From Shewanella japonica (GTDB taxonomy: Bacteria; Pseudomonadota; Gammaproteobacteria; Enterobacterales; Shewanellaceae): a stretch of 64,000 nucleotides of DNA. The translations under genes and the position numbers were made by a program. The notes under the pieces are model-generated. The model made no database searches and was not told the origin of the DNA. It was given only the letters and a program-made list of their open reading frames with translations. Each line of letters opens with the position of its first letter. Positions within the stretch are counted from its first letter, which is position 1. Location of the stretch: the NCBI RefSeq assembly GCF_002075795.1, contig NZ_CP020472.1, positions 479,001-543,000 of the forward strand, given 5' to 3'. Of this stretch, positions 48,930 through 59,423 are shown in pieces.

Positions 48930-51900
48930 TGCCCAAAAGTAAAACCGTAAAAGTGTGTCGTTTTTTGTTCCAATTTGTAGCCGTAGTACTGGTACTATTT
49001 GCGCTAGCGGTGAGTCTCATCCGAGGATTAATACCTCAGCTTCCTGAAGCGCGATACGAAGTGGTGAATTACCTCAAAGAACAATACCAGATTGAAGTTC
49101 AAGTGGGTAAACTCAGTGCCGAGTGGCAAGCGTTTGGGCCTGCATTAACGGTTAATAATCTCGTTATTCCCCCACAGCCATCGCTACCTGTGACCTTAAT
49201 CGCCAACAAAGTGCACTTAAAACTCGATTTTTGGCAAACATTACTCACTCTGTCCCCTAAAATTGAAACCGTAAAATTTGATGGCATCCATGTTGCGTTA
49301 AATGTAGACGAGCTTTCTAGTTCGAAAAGTGATGAGGATGCGAGTACCAATTTAGATTGGTTATATGCCTTGTTACTTGAGCAGCTTGAATATTTTTCTA
49401 TCAGTGACGGTACTTTACAGTTGCTAAGTCATAGCCATGATTTTAGACCAATATTTATCAGTAATTTGATGTGGCATAACCAACCAGGCCTTCACCAAGC
49501 GAAAGGCTTTATGCATTTGGATTCAGAAGCGTCAGCAAGTGAATTATTGGCTCTCAGAATTGATGTCACTGGCGATGGCTACAAACCTGATGAATTAGTG
49601 GGTCAAATTTATCTCTCTGCTGAATCATTAGATCTAGGTGAGTGGGCTTCACGTCAACATGACCCTTTATTAAAATTAGATAGTATTGAATTTGAAGGTG
49701 TTGTAAATCTTAAAGCTTGGCTAGGTATAGAGCATCGAACTATCAATACAGGCTTGTTGATGTTCGAACCAAGCTGGTTGCAGTGGAATACATCTGATAA
49801 GCAAAATACTGAACAACTGCAAAAGTTTGCGATTAATGGCGGTGCGTTAAAGTGGCAACCAAATGATAATGGCTGGCAAGTTACAAGCCATGATTTAGAC
49901 TTTTCGACCAATGGTGTTCCATGGCCTGAGCTTAATTTATCACTGAAAACTAACTACAGTGACTTATCGGTTAGCGTGAATGAAATTGCGCCTGAAGTGC
50001 TCACGCCATTGCTCCCTTTATTTCCTAAAATGGGAGAAAAGGGCGTGGCTCAATGGCAAGAGTTGTCACCAAGTGGCGTTATTGGGCCGCTGCAATTACT
50101 TAAAGAGTCAGGGAAACCATTCTTACTCAAAACCGAAATTAACCAACTCAAGTGGTCTGCTACAGAGGGAATACCCGGTAGTGCCCCAATTGATTTACGC
50201 TTTTCTTGGGCCAATGGCTTAGTCAATGCTGAGTTCCCAGCACAAGATTATCAACTTGATTTTCAAGATGGGTTTGAAGCACCGCTTGCGCTTAAAGGTG
50301 ATGCATTTCAAGTTCAATATAACGTCGATAAGTCGCGCCTGATATTACCTCATGTTCACTTTAGCAATGCCGATATCGATCTCGCTGCATCAATGCAACT
50401 GGATTTATTAGAGCAAGCACACCTTGCCTTAAATGCTAACTTAGCCATCAATAATGTTGAACATGCGGGTCGTTATTTTCCGTTAGATGCGATGAGCGAT
50501 AACTTGGTAGATTATCTAAATGGATCGCTTAAAAAAGGCCAAATTCCTGACGCTGAAATTGTCTGGCACGGTCAACTTAATCAGTTTCCATATCAAGATC
50601 ATTCTGGCATCTTTCAAGCAGGTTTTAATTTAAATGATGGTGCATTTTTGTTTCAACCCGATTGGCCAGCAGTTGAAGCGTTAAGCCTTTATGCATTATT
50701 TGAAAATGCGGCAATGGATATTGTTGTTAACAAAGGGAAATTATTGGATGTGGATGCCGACGGTGCACACGTTTATATTCCTTATATGGGTAAAGAAACG
50801 ACCTTAAGAATTGAAGCTGAGGTTGGCGCTGATGCTGATGCTGCCAAAGCCGTTATTGATAATTCACCGCTTAAAACCTCAGTGGGCTCAACACTCAATG
50901 TTGTGCAAATCTCTGGTGACATTGTGAGTGATTTAGATTTAACCATTCCGCTTTATGATGGCGCGAAAGCGAACAATAAAGGCGTGATAATCTTCGATAA
51001 TAATGCCGTATATATCACCTCTCCCGGGCTGCATTTAAACAGTGTGAGTGGCGCTGTCGAATTTATTAATGCTGAAGTGAGTGGTCAAGAAATCGCGGCA
51101 GATTTATTTGAGCAACCATTGCAGTTTAGCTTTGCAACAGAGCAAACGAATAGCGGTGATCTTGCTTTAAGCGTCGATCTGAACGGCCAATGGGATTTAG
51201 ATAATTTACCGAATTACATTGATAATCCATTATCTGATTATTATTCAGGAAGCCTAGATTGGGATGGTGGGTTAACGATGATTTTTGATCCGCTTGGTTA
51301 TCGTTTACAAGTACAATTAAATTCAGATCTCACAGGCACAACATTGTCCTTACCAGCTCCTTTTACTAAAGCAGCCGACGAACCTAGAATGCTGCGAGCT
51401 GAATTAATTGGTGATAACAAGCAATCTTCCTTAGGGATCAAGTTAGGCAAAGAAGCTGAGTTTTGGGGCGGGTTTAATGAGCAAAGTGGCGACTACCTCG
51501 CACATTATGATCTGTTACTCGGGCGCCATTTTAAACTGGGTGATAAGCTCGTTAAAAACCAAGGTCACATTCAAATTGACTTACCAGAAGCTGAATTGAC
51601 CACATGGCTACCTCTTATCAGTAAATTTACTGATAAAGTGACTTCCAGTATCGATGTTATTGCAGATAAAGAATCAATAGTCGTCAGTGATGAAACATCG
51701 CAAACGGCCCCTGATAATACTGCTAAAACGTCAAACATTGAGCCAATTGCTGAACTGGCTAATCAATCTTCTTCAGTAAACGTTGAATCAGAGCCAGTAT
51801 TTAACCTTACTGATCTTGATGACAAGGTGAGCTTTTTCCCGCCGTTAGCCTTAATCGACGCCCAAATTGGTTCATTGAATATTTTAAGTCAAAACTTTGA

Positions 51901-53323
51901 GCAATTATCGTTTACAGCCAAGCCGCTTCAGCATGTATGGCGCTTCGATATTGAATCAGAACAGATGGTGGGTAATATTGATTTTTATCCAAGTTGGCGC
52001 GAGCAAGGCCTTAAAATTGTTGCCAGTAAATTGCATTTAGCACCTAATGTGAAAGCGCCAGAAGATGCCGAATTTACCCCAGGCAATTTACTCGATAATT
52101 TACCGCCACTTGCAGTTGATGTAGATGATTTTGGTTTATATAAAACGCGTTTAGGCCACCTTGTGCTACAAGGAATACCGTATGAGAATGGCTACCGCTT
52201 CCAAACGCTGACCTTAACAAGGCCAATAGTCAGCCTGCAAGCCTCTGGAGATTGGACGTTCGCCGCAGGAAAAAGCATGACCACGTTTGATGTCAATGTA
52301 AAAGCCAGCAAGTTTGATGCGTTATCTGAAGCGTTAGGCATCAGTCCTGGTCTTAAAGATGCGCCTGTGGATATGGTGGGAGAGTTTTCATGGCAAGGTG
52401 CGCCGTATGAATTCTCATTAGAAACCTTAAACGGCAAATTACGCTTTGATTTGGGTAAAGGGTATTTATCTGAAGTGAGCGATAAAGGCGCTCGTATTTT
52501 CTCCTTGTTTAGTTTGGACTCGTTAGTGAGAAAACTCTCGTTAGACTTCTCTGATGTGTTTGGCAAGGGGTTATATTTCGACTCTTTTGGTGGGTCATTG
52601 GATATTGATAATGGCGTCGTAAAAACCACAGATACAGAAATGGATGCGATAGCAGGCAACATGAAAGTACGAGGCTATACTGACTTAACCACTCAAAGTT
52701 TGAATTACGATATTCGCTTTATTCCGCAATTAGCCTCGAGCGTCCCAACTGTAGTGCTATTAAGTACCAGCGCTTGGACATTGGGCTTAGGCGCCTTTGC
52801 ACTCACAAAAGTATTGGAGCCAGTCATTGAAGTCATTTCTGAAATTCGTTTCAGATTAGGCGGTACAATGAATGATCCTTTGCTAGAAGAGTTAGAGCGT
52901 AAGAGTAAAGAAATCGAAATCCCTGAATCAATTTTACCTCGTGAAAAAGTCGAAACTGAGCCACAAAGTAATCTGCAAGGTGCTCAACAAGACCAATTGC
53001 AACAGGCGAGCGAGCGATTAGATGTCAATGACTCTGGCACTCAAACTGTAACTGAGATGACTGTACCAGACAGTTCCAATGTACCTGCAATCAGTATCGA
53101 GGCGGATAGCAGCAAAAACAGCGATAACATCATTATTAACAGCAATACTCAAACCGAGACTGATTCCGATAACGCTCCTAAAGGGGAGGGTAGCAGTCCG
53201 ATATCATTTGTTGATTACCAGCAACGTCAAAGCCAAGGAGGCGCTAATGCAAGTCAACTTACTGCAATGTCAGAGCAGCAGGGATGTTCAAGCCAACTTA
53301 GCTTTTATCGACGAGCAGCTTAG
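48929..53323 (+). CDS. yhdP: AsmA-family envelope protein YhdP
   Basis: A 1464-residue bridge-like inner-membrane protein that moves phospholipids toward the outer membrane. The start is GTG 48929, overlapping the rng stop. One N-terminal helix (about 9-30) is followed by an extended beta-groove periplasmic region (DUF3971-type repeats) and the conserved AsmA-like C-terminal part, DIRFIPQLASSVPTV with a hydrophobic stretch near 1275-1300. A disordered Gln/Ser/Glu-rich tail of about 150 residues follows, longer than in E. coli (1266 total). The last 77 bases overlap the next gene in another frame. Confidence 0.92.
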   Translation: MPKSKTVKVCRFLFQFVAVVLVLFALAVSLIRGLIPQLPEARYEVVNYLKEQYQIEVQVGKLSAEWQAFGPALTVNNLVIPPQPSLPVTLIANKVHLKLDFWQTLLTLSPKIETVKFDGIHVALNVDELSSSKSDEDASTNLDWLYALLLEQLEYFSISDGTLQLLSHSHDFRPIFISNLMWHNQPGLHQAKGFMHLDSEASASELLALRIDVTGDGYKPDELVGQIYLSAESLDLGEWASRQHDPLLKLDSIEFEGVVNLKAWLGIEHRTINTGLLMFEPSWLQWNTSDKQNTEQLQKFAINGGALKWQPNDNGWQVTSHDLDFSTNGVPWPELNLSLKTNYSDLSVSVNEIAPEVLTPLLPLFPKMGEKGVAQWQELSPSGVIGPLQLLKESGKPFLLKTEINQLKWSATEGIPGSAPIDLRFSWANGLVNAEFPAQDYQLDFQDGFEAPLALKGDAFQVQYNVDKSRLILPHVHFSNADIDLAASMQLDLLEQAHLALNANLAINNVEHAGRYFPLDAMSDNLVDYLNGSLKKGQIPDAEIVWHGQLNQFPYQDHSGIFQAGFNLNDGAFLFQPDWPAVEALSLYALFENAAMDIVVNKGKLLDVDADGAHVYIPYMGKETTLRIEAEVGADADAAKAVIDNSPLKTSVGSTLNVVQISGDIVSDLDLTIPLYDGAKANNKGVIIFDNNAVYITSPGLHLNSVSGAVEFINAEVSGQEIAADLFEQPLQFSFATEQTNSGDLALSVDLNGQWDLDNLPNYIDNPLSDYYSGSLDWDGGLTMIFDPLGYRLQVQLNSDLTGTTLSLPAPFTKAADEPRMLRAELIGDNKQSSLGIKLGKEAEFWGGFNEQSGDYLAHYDLLLGRHFKLGDKLVKNQGHIQIDLPEAELTTWLPLISKFTDKVTSSIDVIADKESIVVSDETSQTAPDNTAKTSNIEPIAELANQSSSVNVESEPVFNLTDLDDKVSFFPPLALIDAQIGSLNILSQNFEQLSFTAKPLQHVWRFDIESEQMVGNIDFYPSWREQGLKIVASKLHLAPNVKAPEDAEFTPGNLLDNLPPLAVDVDDFGLYKTRLGHLVLQGIPYENGYRFQTLTLTRPIVSLQASGDWTFAAGKSMTTFDVNVKASKFDALSEALGISPGLKDAPVDMVGEFSWQGAPYEFSLETLNGKLRFDLGKGYLSEVSDKGARIFSLFSLDSLVRKLSLDFSDVFGKGLYFDSFGGSLDIDNGVVKTTDTEMDAIAGNMKVRGYTDLTTQSLNYDIRFIPQLASSVPTVVLLSTSAWTLGLGAFALTKVLEPVIEVISEIRFRLGGTMNDPLLEELERKSKEIEIPESILPREKVETEPQSNLQGAQQDQLQQASERLDVNDSGTQTVTEMTVPDSSNVPAISIEADSSKNSDNIIINSNTQTETDSDNAPKGEGSSPISFVDYQQRQSQGGANASQLTAMSEQQGCSSQLSFYRRAA

Positions 53324-54086
53324 TCAACTTCCAAGGCAAGAAAACCAGCCTCAGCTCGTTGTATTACCAGAATGTAGTTTGTTATTTGGTGGTCATGAAC
53401 AGCAACAGTTATCAGTCGCTGGAGATGATAAAACCAGTGAGCTGAAACAGGCTTTAGCTGCATTGGCTAATCGTCATCGAGTGTATATGGTGGCTGGAAC
53501 CATCCCTATTTTAGCGAATGATGGACGGGTATATAGCCGAAGTTATTTATTTGATGATACAGGTGATACCTTAGGCAGTTATGATAAGTTACACTTATTC
53601 GATGTCGAAGTTGCCGACAGTACACGCTCATATCGTGAAAGTGATACTTTTTGTCCTGGCGATCGTATTAGTGTTATCGATACCCCGTTTGGTAAAGTGG
53701 GCTTAGCCATTTGTTATGACGTAAGATTTGCCGATTTATTCCGTGCTTTACGAGCTGCAGGTGCTGATATTATTGCTCTGCCATCAGCGTTTACTAAAGT
53801 GACAGGCGAAGCTCATTGGCAAGTGTTAGTGCAAGCTAGAGCGATTGAAAGTCAATGTTACATTCTGGCAGCTGATCAATGGGGCAAACATAATCAAGGC
53901 AGCCGAGAAACTTGGGGGCAGAGTATGATTGTTGATCCTTGGGGTCACATTGTCGCCGAACGAAAAACGGGAACAGGTTGGGTGCAAGGTCAGATAGACC
54001 GACAACAACTAAACGATATTAGACAGCAAATTCCAGTCGTGGAGCACAACCGTTTTAATTTACCCGTGCTAACGACAGCACTTTAA
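53247..54086 (+). CDS. Carbon-nitrogen hydrolase (nitrilase family amidase)
   Basis: A 279-residue cytosolic amidase with the Glu-Lys-Cys triad: Glu42 in LPECSLL, Lys in YDKLHLFDVE and Cys in GLAICYDVRF. These match the Nit1/Nit2 branch, including deaminated-glutathione amidase. AAGGAGG (53235-53241) before the ATG at 53247 is among the strongest Shine-Dalgarno sequences in the window and sits inside the end of yhdP. The upstream extension of the frame lacks conservation. It lies between yhdP and tldD, as commonly in this order; precise substrate is not decided. Confidence 0.9.
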   Translation: MQVNLLQCQSSRDVQANLAFIDEQLSQLPRQENQPQLVVLPECSLLFGGHEQQQLSVAGDDKTSELKQALAALANRHRVYMVAGTIPILANDGRVYSRSYLFDDTGDTLGSYDKLHLFDVEVADSTRSYRESDTFCPGDRISVIDTPFGKVGLAICYDVRFADLFRALRAAGADIIALPSAFTKVTGEAHWQVLVQARAIESQCYILAADQWGKHNQGSRETWGQSMIVDPWGHIVAERKTGTGWVQGQIDRQQLNDIRQQIPVVEHNRFNLPVLTTAL

Positions 54087-54187
54087 TCAAAGTATTAAAG
54101 TATTAAAGTCAGAAAGATAAATGAAACATCGCTGTTGCGATTGATGAATTACATTTTTACAAGCCATAGGGCTTAAAGAGAGAATTA

Positions 54188-55636
54188 ATGCCATTTCTAG
54201 CTCAAGTTGAACAAAGTTTATTACATGATGGGTTAACCCTTGATGGGCTACAGGATTACCTCAATATTATTCACCAACATAATATTGATTTTTCAGACTT
54301 ATATTTTCAAGGTAGCCGCCATGAAACTTGGGCGTTAGAAGATGGCATCATTAAAGAAGGCAGTTTTCATATTGAACGTGGCGTAGGGGTTCGAGCCATA
54401 ACGGGTGAAAAGACAGGCTTTGCTTATGCTGATGAAATTACTCCTGCAGCGCTGCAATCAGCAGCTGAAGCTGCACGAGGTATCGCAACCGCTGGTCAGC
54501 AACATCAGGTGCATGCCTTTAAGCGTCACAATACTCACGCACTATACAAAAGTGACGATCCCATTGCTGCCATGGAAGAAGCGCCAAAAATCAACCTGCT
54601 TAAACAAACCGATGCATACATTCGCAGTCTAGATACACGTATTATCCAAGTCGTGGTTAGTTTATCAGGGGTGCATGAAGAAATTTTAGTTGCAGCCAGT
54701 GACGGTACGCTTGCTGCTGATATTAGACCTTTAGTTCGTTTCAACTGTAGCGTCATTCTTGAAGATAATGGTAAACGTGAGCGTGGCAGTGCTGGTGGTG
54801 GCGGTCGTCATGATTACAGTGTGTTTTTAGCGACAGATGATGCTGGTTTACCTGTTTGTTTTGAGTTTGCTCGAGAAGCTGTGCGTCAAGCGCAGGTGAA
54901 TGTGAACGCCATTGATGCCCCTGCAGGTGAGATGCCCGTTGTCCTCGGTAATGGCTGGCCTGGTGTATTGTTACATGAAGCGGTAGGGCATGGCTTAGAA
55001 GGAGACTTTAATCGTAAAGGCAGTAGTGCATTTAGTGGCAAAGTGGGTCAGCAAGTGGCATCAGAGTTAGTGACGGTCGTGGATGACGGAACAATTGAAA
55101 ATCGTCGTGGTTCATTGAGCATCGACGATGAAGGCGTGCCAACGCAAAAAACGACTTTGATTGAAAACGGTATCTTAAAAGGCTATATGCAAGATAAGTT
55201 AAACGCGCGCTTAATGGGACAAGCTACGACGGGCAACGGTCGCCGTGAGTCTTATGCACATTTACCTATGCCACGTATGACAAACACCTATATGGAGGCG
55301 GGTACTTCGACGCCAGAAGAGATGATTAAGTCGGTTAAAAAAGGCATTTACGCTCCTAACTTTGGTGGCGGCCAAGTGGATATTACCTCGGGTAAATTTG
55401 TATTCTCAGCCTCTGAAGCGTATTTGATTGAAAATGGTGAAGTGACCGAAGCAATCAAAGGCGCCACATTAATTGGTAATGGACCGGAAGCCATGAGCCA
55501 AATCTCGATGGTCGGTAATGATCTTTCGTTAGATAAAGGTGTGGGTGTTTGCGGTAAGGATGGGCAAAGTGTGCCTGTTGGTGTGGGTCAGCCTACATTG
55601 AAACTAGATAGCTTAACCGTTGGCGGAACGGCATAA
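54188..55636 (+). CDS. tldD: Metalloprotease TldD
   Basis: A 482-residue subunit of the TldD/TldE (PmbA) zinc metalloprotease, which processes CcdA-type and modified peptides such as microcin B17. The zinc motif is [11 protein letters not shown] (HExxxH), and the C-terminal [27 protein letters not shown] region is typical. Its length equals that of E. coli TldD (481). A partner tldE/pmbA is not in the window. A terminator follows. Confidence 0.97.
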   Translation: MPFLAQVEQSLLHDGLTLDGLQDYLNIIHQHNIDFSDLYFQGSRHETWALEDGIIKEGSFHIERGVGVRAITGEKTGFAYADEITPAALQSAAEAARGIATAGQQHQVHAFKRHNTHALYKSDDPIAAMEEAPKINLLKQTDAYIRSLDTRIIQVVVSLSGVHEEILVAASDGTLAADIRPLVRFNCSVILEDNGKRERGSAGGGGRHDYSVFLATDDAGLPVCFEFAREAVRQAQVNVNAIDAPAGEMPVVLGNGWPGVLLHEAVGHGLEGDFNRKGSSAFSGKVGQQVASELVTVVDDGTIENRRGSLSIDDEGVPTQKTTLIENGILKGYMQDKLNARLMGQATTGNGRRESYAHLPMPRMTNTYMEAGTSTPEEMIKSVKKGIYAPNFGGGQVDITSGKFVFSASEAYLIENGEVTEAIKGATLIGNGPEAMSQISMVGNDLSLDKGVGVCGKDGQSVPVGVGQPTLKLDSLTVGGTA

Positions 55637-55646
55637 ACGGAAAAAT

Positions 55647-55672
55647 AAAGGTGCTGTAATGGCACCTTTTTA
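55647..55672 (+). terminator. Intrinsic terminator of tldD
   Basis: AAAGGTGC (55647-55654) and GCACCTTT (55662-55669) pair with a 7-base loop and are followed by T-rich sequence. Confidence 0.85.
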
Positions 55673-55789
55673 TTTTGTACTACACTCATTTAGAATATTT
55701 AAAATCAATCTCTTACGCTAGAAGTAAACAGTAAAACTAGTTATAATTCGCCAATTTAGAGTTATTGCTCTAACTAAAGGATGAGGTTC

Positions 55790-57232
55790 ATGAGGCATTT
55801 AGCTGTTTTCAATATCAAAGTAAGACAAGTCTTGTCACTAGTACCCATTGGGGTATTTGTTATCACTGCTTCATTATCCCATGTGGTTAGCGCTGAATCG
55901 CTTTCGTTTGCTAATGCATGGAAACAGTTATTAACTGTCAGTGATAAATTAAAAGCCCAATCTCAAGAAGTCAGCCGTGCTGAAGCTGAAGAGCGAGCCG
56001 GTGAAGACATGAATTTGCCTTCATTAAATCTTGCTGGTAGCTATACCCGTCTTGAAAAGCCCATTGAATTAGATTTACGAGATCTGAATCCCATTGCTGC
56101 AATTGACCCAGGTGCGCTTCCTCCAGCACTGGGTGAAGCGTTAGCGGCTATTCCTGGCTCTTTATTTGTGACTCCTTTTACTGAGCAGGATATTTTCCGT
56201 GCTAGCTTACAAGCTATGTGGCCAATCTATACTGGCGGTAAAATTACCGCGGCTCAAGGTATTCATGCTGCCCATGTCGAAGAGAAAAAACATCAATATT
56301 CGCTTACCTCTAGAGACATGTTTAATCAGCTTGTTGATCGTTACTTTGCTGTGGCGGTAACAGAAACCTTAGTGGCAACGAATCAGCAATTAGTGGACTC
56401 ATTAACGGAACATGAGTCTCACGCACAAAAACTAGAACGTGAAGGACAAATTGCAAAAGTTGAACGCTTAAATGCACAAGTGGCACTAGAAAATGCCAAA
56501 GTAAACCTTGGCAGTGCAAAGCGTCAGCATGAAATGGCTCAAATTGCTCTATCAAGAATGCTGCATTTACCTGAATCTGATCCTACTTCAGGGTTATTCA
56601 GTTTGCCTCAGTCGCCGTCTTTACCTCGGTTAAGTCAGTTGACATTAACGCAGCACCCTGCGCTCAAATTACTGGAAGCGAAAGAAGCGCAAGCCAATGG
56701 TCTCATACAACTAGAGAAAGGTCGCTACCATCCAACAGTGTTTTTATATGGTAATTACACCTTATATGAAGACGATAGCTTGTTCTCACAAATTGAACCT
56801 GACTGGATGGTTGGAGTGGGGGTAAACGTGCCTATCTTTAGCCGTGATGGTCGCAGTGGCAAAGTTGAGGCTGCACAAAGTGCTTTACTGCAAGCTAAGT
56901 ATACCAAGGCGCAAACCCAACAAGACCTGAGTTTGCTGCTTGATCAAAGTTATCGACAACTACAACAGGCCGATGAAGAAGTAAAAGCATTGAATGCCTC
57001 ATTAGCGTTAGCAACAGAGAACCTTCGCCTACGTGAACTGGCCTTTAATCAGGGGCTATCAACATCCATTGATCGAGTGGATGCTGAATTAAAATTAAGT
57101 GCAGTTAAAACTCAGCAGCTTGGGGCGCAATATCGTTTCGTGCAAGCTTATGCAAGGCTAATGACAATTAGTGGCCAATTAGATGAATTTATCGGACGCA
57201 CCCAACTTCAGGAGAATCAAAATGCGGGCTAA
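55790..57232 (+). CDS. TolC-family outer-membrane efflux protein
   Basis: A 480-residue outer-membrane channel of an export system. A signal peptide ends near VSA|ES, and two OEP repeats with long coiled coils follow (about 35-215 and 245-445), with QLVDRYFAVAVTETLV and LLLDQSYRQLQQADEEVKALNASLALATENLRLRE. The ATG at 55790 is preferred over 55781 because AAAGGA lies at a suitable distance. It overlaps the HlyD-like gene by 11 bases and heads a four-gene operon. Confidence 0.88.
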   Translation: MRHLAVFNIKVRQVLSLVPIGVFVITASLSHVVSAESLSFANAWKQLLTVSDKLKAQSQEVSRAEAEERAGEDMNLPSLNLAGSYTRLEKPIELDLRDLNPIAAIDPGALPPALGEALAAIPGSLFVTPFTEQDIFRASLQAMWPIYTGGKITAAQGIHAAHVEEKKHQYSLTSRDMFNQLVDRYFAVAVTETLVATNQQLVDSLTEHESHAQKLEREGQIAKVERLNAQVALENAKVNLGSAKRQHEMAQIALSRMLHLPESDPTSGLFSLPQSPSLPRLSQLTLTQHPALKLLEAKEAQANGLIQLEKGRYHPTVFLYGNYTLYEDDSLFSQIEPDWMVGVGVNVPIFSRDGRSGKVEAAQSALLQAKYTKAQTQQDLSLLLDQSYRQLQQADEEVKALNASLALATENLRLRELAFNQGLSTSIDRVDAELKLSAVKTQQLGAQYRFVQAYARLMTISGQLDEFIGRTQLQENQNAG

Positions 57233-58196
57233 TCGAATTATTGCTGTTATCGCCATTCTTATCCTGTTGGGGATACTGGGTTATGGCCTGAAACTAGCAT
57301 TTGAGCCGAAAGAGAAACTGTTACAAGGGCAAATAGAGGCTCGTGAATACAATATCTCATCTAAAGTACCGGGTAGAGTTGAGCAAGTGATGGTGCGCCG
57401 AGGCGATAAAGTTGCAGTTGGTGATTTACTGTATGCGATTAATAGTCCTGAATTGGATGCAAAGTTAATGCAAGCTGAAGGGGGGCGTGATGCTGCCAAA
57501 GCCATGCAACAAGAAGCGGATAACGGGGCACGTCAGCAACAAGTGACAGCGGCGAAAGAGCAATGGTTAAAAGCCAAAGCGGCAACCGATTTAATGGCAA
57601 CCACCTATCAGCGAGTTGAAAATCTATTTGATGAAGGTGTTGTTGCCAGACAAAAGCGTGATGAAGCATTTACTCAGTGGAAAGCAGCGCAATATACCGA
57701 ACAAGCAGCATTAGCCATGTATCAGATGGCAGATGAAGGGGCAAGAGTAGAAACCAAAGCCGCTGCCGCTGGTAATGCTCGCATGGCAGAAGGTGCAGTG
57801 AAGGAAGTCAGTGCAATTTTAGCTGACAGTCAAATGCGATCGCCTAAAAATGCCGAAGTAAGCGAAGTCTTATTACAGGCTGGTGAGCTAGCACCGAGTG
57901 GTTTTCCTGTTGTCAGTTTAATTGATATCACTGATGCATGGGCCGTCATGCAAATACGTGAAGACCAATTGGCAGATTTCAAGCAAGGGCAAACGGTTGC
58001 CTTAACCATTCCTGCATTAAAGGTTACTGAGGACTTTACCATTGCGCATATTAGCGTGATGGGCAGTTTTGCTACTTGGCGATCCACTGAAAGTGGCCAT
58101 GACTTTGATATGCGTACCTTTGAAGTTGAGTTACGCCCCAATCGCCCGATTGCAGATTTAAGAGTCGGCATGTCTGTGCTGTTAAGTGTCAATTAG
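57222..58196 (+). CDS. HlyD-family periplasmic adaptor
   Basis: A 324-residue membrane-fusion protein. One N-terminal helix (about 4-22) is followed by a biotinyl-lipoyl half (ISSKVPGRVEQVMVRRGDKVAVGDLLYAI), an alpha-helical hairpin (about 75-185), the second lipoyl half and a beta-barrel region. The order resembles E. coli YhiI/YbhG. AGGAG precedes the ATG at 57222 inside the end of the tolC-like gene. It should join the outer channel to the permeases that follow. Confidence 0.9.
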   Translation: MRANRIIAVIAILILLGILGYGLKLAFEPKEKLLQGQIEAREYNISSKVPGRVEQVMVRRGDKVAVGDLLYAINSPELDAKLMQAEGGRDAAKAMQQEADNGARQQQVTAAKEQWLKAKAATDLMATTYQRVENLFDEGVVARQKRDEAFTQWKAAQYTEQAALAMYQMADEGARVETKAAAAGNARMAEGAVKEVSAILADSQMRSPKNAEVSEVLLQAGELAPSGFPVVSLIDITDAWAVMQIREDQLADFKQGQTVALTIPALKVTEDFTIAHISVMGSFATWRSTESGHDFDMRTFEVELRPNRPIADLRVGMSVLLSVN

Positions 58197-58247
58197 CATC
58201 ATTAGTTACAAACTGATTAAGGTGCTTCTTATGACTAAGGTGCGAAG

Positions 58248-59423
58248 ATGCGGGTTTTACTAAAACAAGAATTGAAACGCTTATGGTGTTCACCCTGGCA
58301 ACTGGCTTTGGTGACATATATTCCGTTAATCAGTATTTTGTGCTTGTGGTGGTTATTCAGTGCTGGGTTACCTCGGCAACTGCCTGTGGCTGTGGTTGAT
58401 CAAGATAATAGCCAACTTACTCGAACCTTAACCCGTAATTTAGCCGCTAATGCCGTAATTAAGCCTATTACCTATACTCAGTTTGCTGATGCAAAGGCTG
58501 CGATGACTCAAGCAGAAGTTTACGCTGTGGTTGTGTTTCCGCATGAGTTTAAGCGTAAGTTGTTAACGGGTAGCAGTCCCACCGTCGATATTCGTTATAA
58601 CAGTCAGTTTTTATTAGTCGGGAAACTATTATCGAGTCAGTTACAGCTGAGTGTAGGCGCTGGACTCATGGAAGTAGCTGGTATGAAGCAGCTTCTCAAT
58701 GGTGCTAATCGTGCAACGGTTGCGGTCAACTTAAGTCCTGTCACCAGTCAAACCACGGCCTTGTTTAACCGTAACAACAATTACGTGGGATTTTTGGTTC
58801 CTCCTGTGTTAATCGCCTTATTGCAGCTTTTGGCAATGATGGTATTTGTAAACTCATTAAACGACAGCCTCATTCGTCAAGGCGAACAGTATTTATTACC
58901 AGCAAAGTTTTGGTGGCATGTTGGCGCTAAAGTGTTGTTTTATACCCCTGTAATGTTAGTGCATGGTGGCTTTATCTTAGCGTGGTTATACGGCGTGTTG
59001 CGTTTACCGATTGCGGGTAATCTATTGTTACTGATAGCAGCGCAAGCAATGATGTTTTTAGCATTGTGGACCTTGGTTATTTTGGTATTTTTATTGATGC
59101 GTGAACCAGCGAGAAGCGTCAGTTTTTGCACCGCTTTATTCGCCCCAGCTTTTGCATTTATGGGGATCACTTTTCCTGTCAATGATATGCCAGAGTTAGC
59201 GCAGTGGTGGCGTTTAATTATGCCTTCTAGTCATTATATCGACTCCCATGTCAGTATTATCAGCTACGGCGCTGGAGCGCTTCAGGTATTGCAGCAAAGT
59301 ATTTCTTATGGCTACTTTATTATCGTTTTAGCGTTAGCTTGGGGGTTACATCGTGTTATTTGGAATAAGCAAATTGCGCTGACTACAAGGTCACAAGGTG
59401 AAGCTGTAGGGGTCAAGTCATGA
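58248..59423 (+). CDS. ABC-2 type transporter permease (first of two)
   Basis: A 391-residue inner-membrane protein of the YhhJ/YbhR type. It has a helix near residues 20-40, a large periplasmic region (about 45-175) with AVVDQDNSQLTRTLTRNL, and about five C-terminal helices ending near 370. The FPVNDMPELAQWWR segment is a family mark. No ATPase domain is present. It overlaps the second permease by four bases. Confidence 0.87.
   Translation: MRVLLKQELKRLWCSPWQLALVTYIPLISILCLWWLFSAGLPRQLPVAVVDQDNSQLTRTLTRNLAANAVIKPITYTQFADAKAAMTQAEVYAVVVFPHEFKRKLLTGSSPTVDIRYNSQFLLVGKLLSSQLQLSVGAGLMEVAGMKQLLNGANRATVAVNLSPVTSQTTALFNRNNNYVGFLVPPVLIALLQLLAMMVFVNSLNDSLIRQGEQYLLPAKFWWHVGAKVLFYTPVMLVHGGFILAWLYGVLRLPIAGNLLLLIAAQAMMFLALWTLVILVFLLMREPARSVSFCTALFAPAFAFMGITFPVNDMPELAQWWRLIMPSSHYIDSHVSIISYGAGALQVLQQSISYGYFIIVLALAWGLHRVIWNKQIALTTRSQGEAVGVKS

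Noticed and set aside
52192..52662. A 156-codon gene antisense to yhdP
   Set aside because: It is a shadow of yhdP with no start signal and no recognisable sequence.
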